64,000 nucleotides of DNA from CAWDAQ01 sp963800325. Lineage in GTDB: Bacteria; Actinomycetota; Actinomycetes; Actinomycetales; Dermatophilaceae. The stretch is taken from positions 310,001-374,000 of the forward strand of contig CAWDAQ010000003.1 in NCBI GenBank assembly GCA_963800325.1, read 5' to 3'. A program made the translations under genes and the position numbers. Positions 17,533-25,837 of the stretch are shown in pieces. Every line of letters begins with the position of its first letter. Within the stretch, counting starts at the first letter, position 1. The notes beneath the pieces were generated by a model, which was given only the letters and a program-made list of their open reading frames with translations, was not told the DNA's origin and ran no database searches.

Positions 17533-18540
17533 CTAGCCGGACCGGGTCCGGCGGGGCCGCGCGAACCAGCCGGCGAGCACGGCGGCGACGAACGTCACCG
17601 CGACCCCGAGCAGGACGCGTCCGGTGACGTCGTCCCGGGTGGCGGGGCTGAGCAGGTCGAGGACGACCGCCCAGCCCAGCTGGCCGGTGAGCAGGGACAG
17701 CCCGAACACGAGCACCCCGAGGTGGCGCACCGCCCAGGCGGCGATGGAGACGAACCCGATGCCGCACAGCCCACCGAACCAGGCCCACCACGGCACCGTC
17801 CCGCCCGGGGAGGCCGGGGTGAACAGCCCGGCCGCCCCCTCGGCAGCGGCGACGAGCAGGAGCAGCAGCGTGCCGAGGGCGAAGTTGAGCCAGGTGGTGC
17901 TGAGCACGTGCCCGCTCGCGACGTTGACGCGCGCGTTCGTCCCCTGCTGGGCGGCGACGAGGGCGCCGACGACGAGCCCGAGCAGCGTCGGGACGACCGC
18001 GACCCCGACGTCGCCGAGCCGGTCCGAGACCGCGACCGTGACCCCGAGGACGGCGAGCGCGGCGGCGAGGACCCGGGTCGGGTGCACCGGCTTGGGTCCG
18101 CCCGGCCCGAGTCCGAGCCGGTCGACGACGAGCCCGTTCGCGGTCTGGCCGGCGACCGTGGCGACGGTGAACAGGGCGACCCCGATCAGCGGGACGGCGA
18201 ACGTCTGGGCCGCGACGAACAGTCCCCCGGCGAGCCCGCCGAGGCACTGCCACCAGCGCAGCCCGCCGACGCCGCCACGGTCCCGGCCACCGGCTTCGCC
18301 GCCGACAGGGCCGCCGCGGGTGGTGGCGGCGACCTCGGCGCGGATCCGTCCCAGGCCGCGGCGGACCCCGGGGAGGGCGAGGGCGAGGACGGTGAGGACG
18401 ACCAGCCCGGAGCCCAAGCTCCACACCGCGGCCTCGATCGGCTCCCCGGTCCGGGCCGACAGCTCGCCGTTCATCCGGCCCTGGGAGGACGTGAACAGCC
18501 CGCCGAGCGCCGCGGCCCCGACGGCGACCGCGTGGGTCAG
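17533..18540 (-). CDS. DMT family transporter (YdcZ/DUF606-like), start uncertain
   Basis: Ten-helix permease of the drug/metabolite superfamily, apparently two five-helix halves of the DUF606 (YdcZ) type: GGLFTSSQGRMNGELS at the N-terminus and AAQQGTNARVNVASGHVLS at the start of the second half are the duplicated QGR-N motifs. Glycine-rich FVAAQTFAVPLIGVALFTVA and GLCGIGFVSIAAWAVRHLG also fit. No ATG, GTG or TTG precedes the first helix in frame after the purH stop: the candidates are CTG at 18540 (335 residues, whole first helix) or ATG at 18474 (313 residues, first helix truncated). The longer form is listed because it completes the fold. The substrate is unknown. It follows purH on the same strand. 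Confidence 0.8.
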   Translation of the reverse strand: MTHAVAVGAAALGGLFTSSQGRMNGELSARTGEPIEAAVWSLGSGLVVLTVLALALPGVRRGLGRIRAEVAATTRGGPVGGEAGGRDRGGVGGLRWWQCLGGLAGGLFVAAQTFAVPLIGVALFTVATVAGQTANGLVVDRLGLGPGGPKPVHPTRVLAAALAVLGVTVAVSDRLGDVGVAVVPTLLGLVVGALVAAQQGTNARVNVASGHVLSTTWLNFALGTLLLLLVAAAEGAAGLFTPASPGGTVPWWAWFGGLCGIGFVSIAAWAVRHLGVLVFGLSLLTGQLGWAVVLDLLSPATRDDVTGRVLLGVAVTFVAAVLAGWFARPRRTRSG

Positions 18541-18631
18541 CGGGGTGTCCGGGGACCCGTCGCACTGCCCGTCGCCGGTGCTCGCGTCGCTCCCGCTCCT
18601 CCCGGGGGGAGGGGGAGGGCGGTGGAGCCGG

Positions 18632-20224
18632 TCAGTGGGCAAAGTGCCGGGTACCGGTGAAGTACATCGTCGCGCCCGCCTCGGTGGCGGCATCGATGAC
18701 GAGCTGGTCGCGCACCGATCCACCGGGCGCGACCACGGCGCGGACGCCGGCGTCGAGGAGCACCTGCAGTCCGTCGTCGAACGGGAAGAACGCGTCGGAC
18801 GCGGCGACCGAGCCACGGGCCCGGTCGGCGCCGGCCCGCTGGACCGCGAGGTGGCACGCGTCGACCCGGTTGACCTGGCCCATCCCGACCCCGACGGAGG
18901 CCTCGTCGGCGGCGAGGAGGATCGCGTTGGAGCGCACCGCGCGGACCGCGCGCCACGCGAAGGCGAGGTCGGCGAGGGTGGCCTCGTCGGCGGCCTCCCC
19001 GGCGACGAGGGACCACCGGGACGGGTCGTCGCCGCCGCCCTCGACCTCGGCATCGACGGTGTCCCGGCTCTGCACGAGCAGCCCGCCGGTGACCGGGCGG
19101 GTCTCCACGCCGCCCCGGACGGGGGGCGCGCACCGCAGCAGCCGGATGTTCTTCTTCGCCGTGAGCACCTCGAGCGCGCCGTCCTCGAAGCCGGGCGCGA
19201 CGACGACCTCGGTGAACACGTCACGGATCCGCTCGGCCATCGTCGCGGTGACGTCCCGGTTGCTCGCGATGATCCCCCCGAACGCGGACACCGGGTCGCA
19301 CGCGTGGGCCTTGGCGTAGGCCTCCTCGACGGTGCCGGCCACGGCGATGCCGCAGGGGTTGGCGTGCTTGACGACGGCCACGGTGGGACGGTCGCCGTGG
19401 TCGTGGGCGGCCCGCACGGCGGCGTCGGCGTCGACGTAGTTGTTGTACGACATCTCCTTGCCGTGAAGCTGCTCGGCCTGGGCGAGCCCCGGGACGCTGC
19501 CGCCGGTGTAGAGCGCCCCCCGCTGGTGCGGGTTCTCGCCGTAGCGTAGGACCGCTGACCGGGTCCACGTGCCGCCCATCCACGCCGGGAAGCCGGTGCC
19601 GCCGGAGGTGTCGGTGACGACGTTGCCCATCCACGAGGCGACGGCGACGTCGTAGCCCGCGGTGTGCGCGAAGGCGTCGGCGGCGAGCCGCTGCCGGTCG
19701 GCGAGGGTGAACCCGCCGGTCCCGACCGCGTCGAGGACCTCGGGGTAGCGGCCCGGGTCGGTGACGACGGCGACGCTGGCGTGGTTCTTCGCGGCGGCGC
19801 GGACCATGGTCGGTCCGCCGATGTCGATCTTCTCGACGCACTCGGCGGGGGTCGCGCCCGAGGCGACGGTGTCCTCGAACGGGTAGAGGTTGACGACGAC
19901 GAGGTCGAAGGGCTCGACGCCGAGCTCGTCGAGCTGCCGGACGTGGTCGGGGTTGCCGCCGTCGGCGAGGATGCCGGCGTGCACCCTGGGGTGGAGGGTC
20001 TTGACGCGGCCGTCGAGGCACTCCGGGAACCCGGTGAGCTCCTCGACCGGGGTCACCGCGACCCCGGCGTCGGCGATCCGCCGCGCGGTCGAGCCGGTGG
20101 AGACGAGGGCGACGCCGGCGGCGTCGAGCCCGCGCGCGAGCTCGTCCAGGCCGGTCTTGTCGTAGACCGAGACCAGAGCACGGCGGACGGGACGTCGCTC
20201 GTCCGCGGCGGGGGGCGTGGTCAC
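18632..20224 (-). CDS. purH: AICAR transformylase / IMP cyclohydrolase
   Basis: Bifunctional enzyme for the last two steps of IMP synthesis, using 10-formyl-THF. The N-terminal cyclohydrolase (MGS-like) domain holds ALVSVYDKTGLDELARGL, GVALVSTGSTARRI, ELTGFPECLDGRVKTLHPRV and VVVNLYPFE. The C-terminal transformylase domain has LRYGENPHQRGALY, LHGKEMSYNNYVD, VKHANPCGIAVA and SDAFFPFDDG, ending GATMYFTGTRHFAH. The 530 residues are normal. The GTG start overlaps the purN stop (GTGA), so translation of the two is coupled and they form an operon. Confidence 0.98.
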   Translation of the reverse strand: MTTPPAADERRPVRRALVSVYDKTGLDELARGLDAAGVALVSTGSTARRIADAGVAVTPVEELTGFPECLDGRVKTLHPRVHAGILADGGNPDHVRQLDELGVEPFDLVVVNLYPFEDTVASGATPAECVEKIDIGGPTMVRAAAKNHASVAVVTDPGRYPEVLDAVGTGGFTLADRQRLAADAFAHTAGYDVAVASWMGNVVTDTSGGTGFPAWMGGTWTRSAVLRYGENPHQRGALYTGGSVPGLAQAEQLHGKEMSYNNYVDADAAVRAAHDHGDRPTVAVVKHANPCGIAVAGTVEEAYAKAHACDPVSAFGGIIASNRDVTATMAERIRDVFTEVVVAPGFEDGALEVLTAKKNIRLLRCAPPVRGGVETRPVTGGLLVQSRDTVDAEVEGGGDDPSRWSLVAGEAADEATLADLAFAWRAVRAVRSNAILLAADEASVGVGMGQVNRVDACHLAVQRAGADRARGSVAASDAFFPFDDGLQVLLDAGVRAVVAPGGSVRDQLVIDAATEAGATMYFTGTRHFAH

Positions 20225-20904
20225 GAGAACTCGACCTTCCGGTTGGTGACGGTGAAGCCGTCGCGGGCGATCCGGCCGACGACCTCGACGAGCATGTCCC
20301 GCTCGACGGACTTGATGCGCTCGTGCAGCGTCTCCTCGGTGTCGTCGTCGCGGACCTCGACGACGCGCTGGTCGATGACCGGGCCGGTGTCCACCCCGGC
20401 GTCGACGACGTGGACGGTCGCGCCGGTGACGCGGACGCCGTAGGCGAGCGCGTCCCGCACGGCGTGGGCGCCGGGGAAGGCGGGCAGGAGCGCCGGGTGG
20501 GTGTTGATGACGACCTGCTCGCGCAGGACCTCCGAGCCGAGGACCTTCATGAACCCGGCAGAGACGACGAGGTCGGGCCCGTACTCGGCGATGAGGTCGG
20601 CGAGCGCGGCGTCCCACGCGTCCCGGTCGGGGTGGTCCTCGACGGCGCACACCTCGGTCGGGACGCCTGCGCCCTCGGCGCGCTCGAGGGCGGCGGCGCC
20701 GGCGCGGTCGGAGACGACCCCGACGACGGTGACGCCGTAGCCGGGGTCGGAGGCGGCGTCGAGCAGCGCGGCGAGGTTGGTCCCGGCGCCGGAGACGAGC
20801 ACGAGGACGCACAGCGGGCCCTCGGCGAGGCCCTCCGGCGCGTCGTGGGCGCCGGCTGCGGGGGTGGGGGTGGAGGTCGTGACGGAGGTGGGGGGCGAGC
20901 TCAC
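20221..20904 (-). CDS. purN: phosphoribosylglycinamide formyltransferase
   Basis: Transfers a formyl group from 10-formyl-THF to GAR in purine synthesis. After a 30-residue polar N-terminal extension the domain begins VLVLVSGAGTNLAALLDA; further motifs are VVGVVSDRAGAAALERA, VVSAGFMKVLGSEVL, NTHPALLPAFPGAHAV (catalytic Asn and His) and GATVHVVDAGVDTGPVI (catalytic Asp). GTG at 20904 gives 227 residues. It overlaps purH by 4 bp downstream and follows the PerM-like gene by about 45 bp, the arrangement usual in actinobacteria. Confidence 0.97.
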   Translation of the reverse strand: MSSPPTSVTTSTPTPAAGAHDAPEGLAEGPLCVLVLVSGAGTNLAALLDAASDPGYGVTVVGVVSDRAGAAALERAEGAGVPTEVCAVEDHPDRDAWDAALADLIAEYGPDLVVSAGFMKVLGSEVLREQVVINTHPALLPAFPGAHAVRDALAYGVRVTGATVHVVDAGVDTGPVIDQRVVEVRDDDTEETLHERIKSVERDMLVEVVGRIARDGFTVTNRKVEFS

Positions 20905-20948
20905 CCGGCGACGATATCGGACCCCGGGCGGGCGCGACGGGTGGCCCG

Positions 20949-22127
20949 TCAGCGGCGCAGCGCCCACCAGTCCCGCACGAGGACGACCGCCGCGCCGGCC
21001 CCGAGCTCGACGAGCAGGACGATGGTCGTGGCGACCGCGGGGGCGCCCACGTCGGAGAGCCGCTGGGCCCCGAGGGCGCCGCCGCCCAGGCCGTCGAGGA
21101 CGCCGAGGACGACGGCGGCGAGGGCGGTGGCGACGGCGGTCGCGGCGATCTTCGCCCACGCCCCCGCGAGGCGGGGCATCGCGCGCAGGCACCGTCGGGC
21201 GATCAGCCCGCCGGCGAGGACGGGCACGAGGACGAGGAGGTGGACCGCCCAGGGGAACGACCCCGGTCCGGGCACCGCGGCGAGGACCGGGACCATCGGG
21301 AGGAGCCCGGACTGCGCCCCCGACAGCCCGGCGTGCGCGCCCTCGGTGACCGAGAAGCCGGGGCCGGCGACGAACGCGACCGCCCAGAGGGCGAGGTTGG
21401 GCAGGGCGAGCAGCTCGACGAGGCCGAGCAGGGTGAGCCCGACGCCACCGGCGGCGAGCTCGCCCGCGACCCGGGTGACCTCGCCGAGACGGGTGAGGAC
21501 GGCGGCCACGACGAGCACGCCGCCGGCGGCGAGCAGCAGGGCGGCTCCCTCGAGACCGGGGCGCACCCCGCGGACGACGGCGCGGGGCAGCCGCCACCGG
21601 CGCCCGCCGGGCAGTCCGCGCCGGCCGAGGACCCCGGCGAGGGCGAGGGCGGGGACGAGGACCAGCGGGAGGAGGAGCGAGGCCCACACCGGCCGGACCG
21701 GCCCGAGCAGCGTCGCCGCCACCGCGAGCCCCCCGCCACCGACGTACCCGGCCGCCCAGCCCCCGACCGCGGCGGGGTCCTCCTCCGCGGGCGGGGGGAG
21801 GCTGCGCAGCGCGCCCACCCACGCGCCGAGAACGACGAGGGCGAAGCCGAGCAGCGGCGTCAGGGCGACGGCGGCCGTCCCGACGGACAGTCTCGCGCCG
21901 CCGGCGAGCAGCCACAGCGCACTGCCGACCCCGGCCGCGCCGGCCGCGCCCGCGGTCTCGTGCGCGGCGCTCAGGGCGCCGAGCACGGTGAGCACGACGA
22001 CGACGGCGGCGGACGCGAGTGCGGTGACCAGCCCCCCGACGAGCGGGCGGAGCCACCGCTCACGGCCGCCGTCGCTCTCCCCCGCTGCGACGGTCCTGGC
22101 CGTCCGCAGCATCTCCATGACGCTCAT
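20949..22127 (-). CDS. DUF6350 / PerM-like cell-division membrane protein
   Basis: A 392-residue polytopic protein with about ten hydrophobic segments, beginning MSVMEMLRTARTVAAGE and WLRPLVGGLVTALASAAVVV. Internal features include GVGSALWLLAGGARLSVGTAAV, ALPNLALWAVAFVAGPGF (a well-conserved segment in this family) and GAQSGLLPMVPVLAAVPGPG. Its place immediately upstream of purN and in the neighbourhood of sucD is the characteristic context of the actinobacterial PerM/DUF6350 family, which has been linked to cell division in mycobacteria. The ATG at 22127 is preferred; an ATG three codons in is possible. It is divergent from the sigma-factor gene across 195 bp. Confidence 0.82.
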   Translation of the reverse strand: MSVMEMLRTARTVAAGESDGGRERWLRPLVGGLVTALASAAVVVVLTVLGALSAAHETAGAAGAAGVGSALWLLAGGARLSVGTAAVALTPLLGFALVVLGAWVGALRSLPPPAEEDPAAVGGWAAGYVGGGGLAVAATLLGPVRPVWASLLLPLVLVPALALAGVLGRRGLPGGRRWRLPRAVVRGVRPGLEGAALLLAAGGVLVVAAVLTRLGEVTRVAGELAAGGVGLTLLGLVELLALPNLALWAVAFVAGPGFSVTEGAHAGLSGAQSGLLPMVPVLAAVPGPGSFPWAVHLLVLVPVLAGGLIARRCLRAMPRLAGAWAKIAATAVATALAAVVLGVLDGLGGGALGAQRLSDVGAPAVATTIVLLVELGAGAAVVLVRDWWALRR

Positions 22128-22322
22128 CGTCCCCAATCGTCGCCGAGGGAGCGCACCGGGCGCGGGTGCAACGCCGGTCGCCGGGCGAAATCGTCGACTC
22201 GTGCAACCATGCAGGCCGGGCGGGCGTCTGACGGGGTGAGCGCGGCACGACGCAGCGCGCGAGGCGCGGGCGGACGGAACCCGCACGAGGTGCCCGGGAG
22301 AACGAAGGGGGCGAGCCAGCGC

Positions 22323-22811
22323 ATGTCGGAGGCGGACTTCGACTCCTTCTACCGGGAGACCGCCCACCGGGTCGTCCACCTCGTGTACGCCAGCACCGGG
22401 GACCTCGCCCTCGCCCAGGACTCCACGCAGGAGGCCTACGCGCGGGCGTGGCAGAAGTGGTCCTCGGTGAGCCGGGCGGACGACCCGCTGGCGTGGGTGC
22501 GGACGGTGGCGCGCCGGCTCGCGATCTCCTCCTGGCGGAAGAACCAGAACCGCCGGGTGGCCCACGACCGGTACGGGCAGTCGGCGACGTTCGCTCCCCC
22601 GAGCGAGGACCGGGTCGCCGTCGTCGAGGCGCTGCGCACGCTGCCGGAGGCGACCCGCGAGGCGGTCACGCTCCACTACATCGCCGACCTGTCGGTCGAG
22701 CAGATCGCGCACGAGACCCAGACCCCGGCCGGGACCGTGAAGGCCCGGCTGCACCGCGGACGGGCCCAGCTCGCCGCTGCCCTGCGGACGGAGGAGTCTC
22801 ACCATGACTGA
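22323..22811 (+). CDS. ECF-type RNA polymerase sigma factor
   Basis: A 162-residue group 4 sigma factor with only regions 2 and 4. Region 2 runs from DFDSFYRETAHRVVHLVYA through LAQDSTQEAYARAWQKW to LAWVRTVARRLAISSWRK; region 4 is ALRTLPEATREAVTLHY, IADLSVEQIAHETQTPAGTV and KARLHRGRAQLAAAL, the DNA-binding helix-turn-helix. It resembles the SigE-type family of streptomycetes. The final codons overlap the next gene by 8 bp, so the two are translationally coupled and the downstream membrane protein is probably its partner. The ATG at 22323 starts MSEADFDSFY and follows GAAGGGGGCGAG. Confidence 0.9.
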   Translation: MSEADFDSFYRETAHRVVHLVYASTGDLALAQDSTQEAYARAWQKWSSVSRADDPLAWVRTVARRLAISSWRKNQNRRVAHDRYGQSATFAPPSEDRVAVVEALRTLPEATREAVTLHYIADLSVEQIAHETQTPAGTVKARLHRGRAQLAAALRTEESHHD

Positions 22812-24258
22812 CCTCGACACCTGGCGTCCCGAGGACGACGACGCCGTCCGGGCGGCCCTGACGAGCCTGCGCACCGACGTCGAGGCGACCCCGCTGCCCG
22901 ACCCGAGGTTCGTGCGGGCACGCGGCGACCGCCGCCGGCGCTCGAGGGTGCTCGTCGCGGTCGCCGGGGCCGCGGCCGCCGTCGTCGCCTTTGCGGCCGT
23001 CGGCTTCGCCGGGCTCGGTCGCGACAGCGCCCAGGAGACCCGGCCTGCGACCTCGAGCACGTCGCGGCCCACGTCCACGAGCCCGACGTCCGGCGACGCG
23101 CTCGCCCCGGCGCTCCTCGACGAGCCGGGCGCGCTGCCACTGGCCGCGGAGTGGGCCACCGTGTTCGACATCCGATCCAGCGTGCAGGTCACCGCAGAGC
23201 CCGGCCAGGAGGGCAACGACTGCCAGACCTCCGAGCCGTCGACGTCGGTCCAGTCCGAGGGCGTGCGGGGCGAGCAGTCGGGGTTCCAGGGGCTGCAGCG
23301 GCGTTATGTCACGGGGTCCGCCTCGGAGTCGGCAGCAGCGGCCCAGCGGATGGCGACCGGGATCGAGAACTGCGTCGCCCCGCTGGACCCCACCGAGGTG
23401 GACGCGCCCGGCGGGGCGCGGGTGTGGTCCTACACCACCCCCGGCGCGGGCTCCGGCTGGATCGTCGTCGCCCATGCGGGCCGGCAGCTCGCGTGGCTGC
23501 AGGTCGTCGAACCCGACCACGAGAAGACGGCCTACACCGCCGGCCAGGTGCGGGCGCTGACCACCGTGGCCCTCGAACGGTTGCGGAGGTACGGCAACGG
23601 GTCGGGCTCGTCGCGGTCGGGCTCGCCGCGGTCGGGCTCGTCGCGGTCGGGCTCGTCGAGCACGTCGGCGGCGGGCTCCGGGGGCCACGCCCCCTCCTCC
23701 CCCACGCCGAGTGCGGTCGACGAGCGGATGAACGTGGTCGGCACCTCCCCCGCGCCGCCCGCGTCGCTGTTCGTCGCGGCCTCGCAGTGGTCCTCGACGG
23801 CCCTCACCGGAGGGACCCGCACCCAGTCCGGGCCGCTGGAGTACACCGGGGAGCCGCAGATGTTCACCTGCGACCCCGACACCCGGTCCGGGGGCGAGTT
23901 CGGCTTCGTCGGGGTGACCAACGTCGCCACCGGCCACTTCATCGGTCGGCAACGGGTGCGCCAGCTCGCGACGGCGGAGAAGGCCGACGCCTACCTCTCG
24001 CGCCTGGAGTCGGCGCTCTCGGGCGGCTGCACCTTCCCCAACGGCACGGTCACCGCGACCGCCGGCGACACCGAGGGCACCTACGAGCTGACGACGAGCT
24101 TCTCCCGCGGCAACGCCCCGGACATCCGCACCTTCGTCGGGGTGAGCACCCAGGAGACGACCGGAGCGGTCTCGACCCTCGTCGTCACCGAGATCGAGCA
24201 CCCCGACCGGGGGCTGACCGAGATGGCGCGCCTGCTCGCGCTCGCCCGGCAGAAGTAG
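22804..24258 (+). CDS. membrane-anchored two-domain extracytoplasmic protein, partner of the ECF sigma factor
   Basis: A 484-residue protein I cannot assign to a family. Residues 1-45 are a cytoplasmic, charged segment (MTDLDTWRPEDDDAVRAALT), then one transmembrane helix (VLVAVAGAAAAVVAFAAVGF) and an extracellular part. The outside portion looks like two copies of one domain, about 100-265 and 315-484, each with a Cys pair (DCQT and ENCVAP; FTCDPD and GGCTFP) and each ending in a helix (RALTTVALERLRRY; LTEMARLLALARQK). They are joined by a Ser/Gly/Arg linker made by a 15-bp tandem repeat. Overlap with the sigma gene and the topology suggest an anti-sigma or co-sensor role; no zinc-binding anti-sigma motif is seen, so this is inference. 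Confidence 0.72.
   Translation: MTDLDTWRPEDDDAVRAALTSLRTDVEATPLPDPRFVRARGDRRRRSRVLVAVAGAAAAVVAFAAVGFAGLGRDSAQETRPATSSTSRPTSTSPTSGDALAPALLDEPGALPLAAEWATVFDIRSSVQVTAEPGQEGNDCQTSEPSTSVQSEGVRGEQSGFQGLQRRYVTGSASESAAAAQRMATGIENCVAPLDPTEVDAPGGARVWSYTTPGAGSGWIVVAHAGRQLAWLQVVEPDHEKTAYTAGQVRALTTVALERLRRYGNGSGSSRSGSPRSGSSRSGSSSTSAAGSGGHAPSSPTPSAVDERMNVVGTSPAPPASLFVAASQWSSTALTGGTRTQSGPLEYTGEPQMFTCDPDTRSGGEFGFVGVTNVATGHFIGRQRVRQLATAEKADAYLSRLESALSGGCTFPNGTVTATAGDTEGTYELTTSFSRGNAPDIRTFVGVSTQETTGAVSTLVVTEIEHPDRGLTEMARLLALARQK
23601..23660 (+). repeat. four 15-bp tandem repeats encoding a Ser/Gly/Arg linker
   Basis: Four copies of GTCGGGCTCGTCGCG (23601-23615, 23616-23630, 23631-23645, 23646-23660) with one or two substitutions. 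The unit is a multiple of three, so copy-number change alters linker length without breaking the frame (SGSSR-type units). Confidence 0.85.
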
Positions 24259-24261
24259 TCC

Positions 24262-24290
24262 CCGACCGCGGTCACACCCACCTCGGTCGG
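24262..24290. terminator. possible bidirectional terminator between convergent genes
   Basis: A 7-bp inverted repeat (CCGACCG at 24262-24268, CGGTCGG at 24284-24290) with a 15-nt loop sits in the 55-bp gap between the sensor-like gene and the DUF222-HNH gene. It is weak and has no T run. Confidence 0.3.
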
Positions 24291-24313
24291 TGAGCGAGCG
24301 CCCGCCCAGAGCC

Positions 24314-25696
24314 TCACGTCGGTTCGTGCCCCGGCGCCTCGGGCCCCGGCGGACCGTGCGAGCGCGACCGGGCGACCCCCGTGTGCCACGTCACCCCGGC
24401 CGGGCCGACGGTCGCGGTGAGCCCGCGCGCGTGGACGTGGGAGTGGTGCCGGCGGCAGAGCAGCGCGAGGTTGCCCAGGTCGGTGCCTCCCCCGTTCGCC
24501 CAGTGCCGGACGTGGTGGGCCTCGCACCACCCGGGCGGCCGGGTGCACCCCGGGTAGCTGCACCCCCGGTCGCGCACCCAGAGGGCCCTCAGCAGCCTCG
24601 GGGTCACCAGCCGCCGCTCCCGCCCGACGTCGAGGACCTCCCCCTCGGAGCCGAGGACCATCGGGAGGATGCCCGCCTCGCAGGCGAGCCGGCGCACGAC
24701 CCCGGGGGCGAGCGGGGTCCCGTTCGGGGTCGTGCCGGCGCCGAGACCGTCCCGGAGGCGCTCATGGTCGACCGTCACGACGAGCACCGTCTTCGCGGTG
24801 GCCGGCACGCCGTCGGCGGCGGCCACGGCCCGCGTGACGATCTCGACGAGGGCGTCGGCGCGGCGCTGGTCGCTGCCGCGCAGGTCGGGTCCGCCCTCGG
24901 CCGAGGGCTGCGGGGCGGCGAGCGGCGACAGGGCCGCCTCGAGGGTCTCCGCGGCCTCCGGGTCCAGCCGCATGCGGTACTCCCGCAGCCCGGAGCCGTC
25001 GTCGACACCGGTGGCGAGGCTCCGCATCCGGGCCAGGGTCGCCTGCTCCCGGTCGAGCATCCCGGCGGGACCGAACTCGGCCACGACGCGGGCCCGGAGC
25101 TCGCGCACCGCACGCACGCCGTGCTCGGCCCCCACCTGCAGCATCCCGCCCAGGACCGCGGGGGCGGCACGGTCGGTCAGCTGCGGCTCGAGCCGGCCGA
25201 ACTCCGCGAGCACCGCGGCCCCGACCGCCGTGCTCACCCGCCCGCCGCACACCGCCTCGAACACGGCCCGGTGCGCCCGCGCCCCACCCGCGCGGGCCAC
25301 CTCGACGACGCGCCTGGCCTCGCCGGGCGGCATTCCGGGCGAGCGCTCGAGCACCCAGTCCACGGGCGAGGCGGCCGGGCAGCCGGTCGCGTCGCCGCCG
25401 ACCAGGCCCCGGTCGAGACCCTCCGCCACGAGCGCCACCCGCGCCGCCCCGCCGACGACGTCGAGGGCACCGATCGCGCTCAGCAGGGCGTCGACGCAGC
25501 CGTTCGGGACGCGGGCCGCCTCCTCGGCGATCCGCCCGAGGACGCGCCTCGCCGCCGCGAGGACCGCCTCGGGATCCTGCCGCCCGAGACGGTCGAGCAC
25601 CTCGGCGGGTGTGCCGTCCACGTATTCGATCATACGTTCGACCACCGACAGCCGGGGTCGGTCGTCCACAGGCGCGCGGAGCCCCGCCGGCCCCAC
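24314..25696 (-). CDS. DUF222 domain-containing HNH endonuclease
   Basis: A 460-residue protein of the actinobacterial DUF222-HNH family, present in many copies in some actinomycete genomes. The DUF222 region spans about 30-330 (DRLGRQDPEAVLAAARRVLG, RSPGMPPGEARRVVEVARAG, REYRMRLDPEAAETLEAALS, RRADALVEIVTRAV). The HNH nuclease follows: RDRGCSYPGCTRPPGWCEAHH, HWANGGGTDLGNLALLCRRHH, with paired Cys for zinc and the HH/N/HH metal site intact. Some members are mobile-element associated, but there are no flanking transposase genes here. GTG at 25696 and ATG at 25633 are both possible starts. It lies between sucD and the sigma/sensor pair. Confidence 0.9.
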   Translation of the reverse strand: MGPAGLRAPVDDRPRLSVVERMIEYVDGTPAEVLDRLGRQDPEAVLAAARRVLGRIAEEAARVPNGCVDALLSAIGALDVVGGAARVALVAEGLDRGLVGGDATGCPAASPVDWVLERSPGMPPGEARRVVEVARAGGARAHRAVFEAVCGGRVSTAVGAAVLAEFGRLEPQLTDRAAPAVLGGMLQVGAEHGVRAVRELRARVVAEFGPAGMLDREQATLARMRSLATGVDDGSGLREYRMRLDPEAAETLEAALSPLAAPQPSAEGGPDLRGSDQRRADALVEIVTRAVAAADGVPATAKTVLVVTVDHERLRDGLGAGTTPNGTPLAPGVVRRLACEAGILPMVLGSEGEVLDVGRERRLVTPRLLRALWVRDRGCSYPGCTRPPGWCEAHHVRHWANGGGTDLGNLALLCRRHHSHVHARGLTATVGPAGVTWHTGVARSRSHGPPGPEAPGHEPT

Positions 25697-25703
25697 GCGC
25701 CCT

Positions 25704-25736
25704 CACACCGCGCCCACACCGCGACCCCACACCGCG
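25704..25736 (-). repeat. three CGCGGTGTG repeats before the DUF222-HNH gene
   Basis: On the plus strand CACACCGCG occurs at 25704-25712, 25715-25723 and 25728-25736, spaced 11 and 13 bp, just upstream of the GTG start of the HNH gene. They may be a binding site array or short tandem duplication. Confidence 0.5.
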
Positions 25737-25785
25737 GCGCCCGACGACGCACGGGCACGAGGCACCCGCACGCCCCGCACGCACG

Positions 25786-25819
25786 ACGGCCGGCCCCCCG
25801 ATCTGGGGTGGCCGGCCGT
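25786..25819 (-). terminator. terminator after sucD
   Basis: A 10-bp perfect inverted repeat (25786-25795 with 25810-25819, ACGGCCGGCC / GGCCGGCCGT), extended by CCCC/GGGG with one bulged base, starts about 20 bp beyond the sucD stop. There is no clear T run on the minus strand, as is common in such G+C-rich genomes. Confidence 0.6.
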
Positions 25820-25837
25820 GGTCGGGAGGCCCCGGGC

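Noticed and set aside
16064..18565. 833-codon open frame on the minus strand spanning two transporter genes
   Set aside because: Its sequence is low-complexity Arg/Pro/Ala and no family is seen; the antiporter and DMT frames show clear membrane families in the same region.
24314..25696. DUF222-HNH gene as part of an inserted mobile element
   Set aside because: No transposase, integrase, target duplication or flanking tRNA was seen. The family is common in actinobacterial chromosomes, so mobility cannot be claimed from this window.
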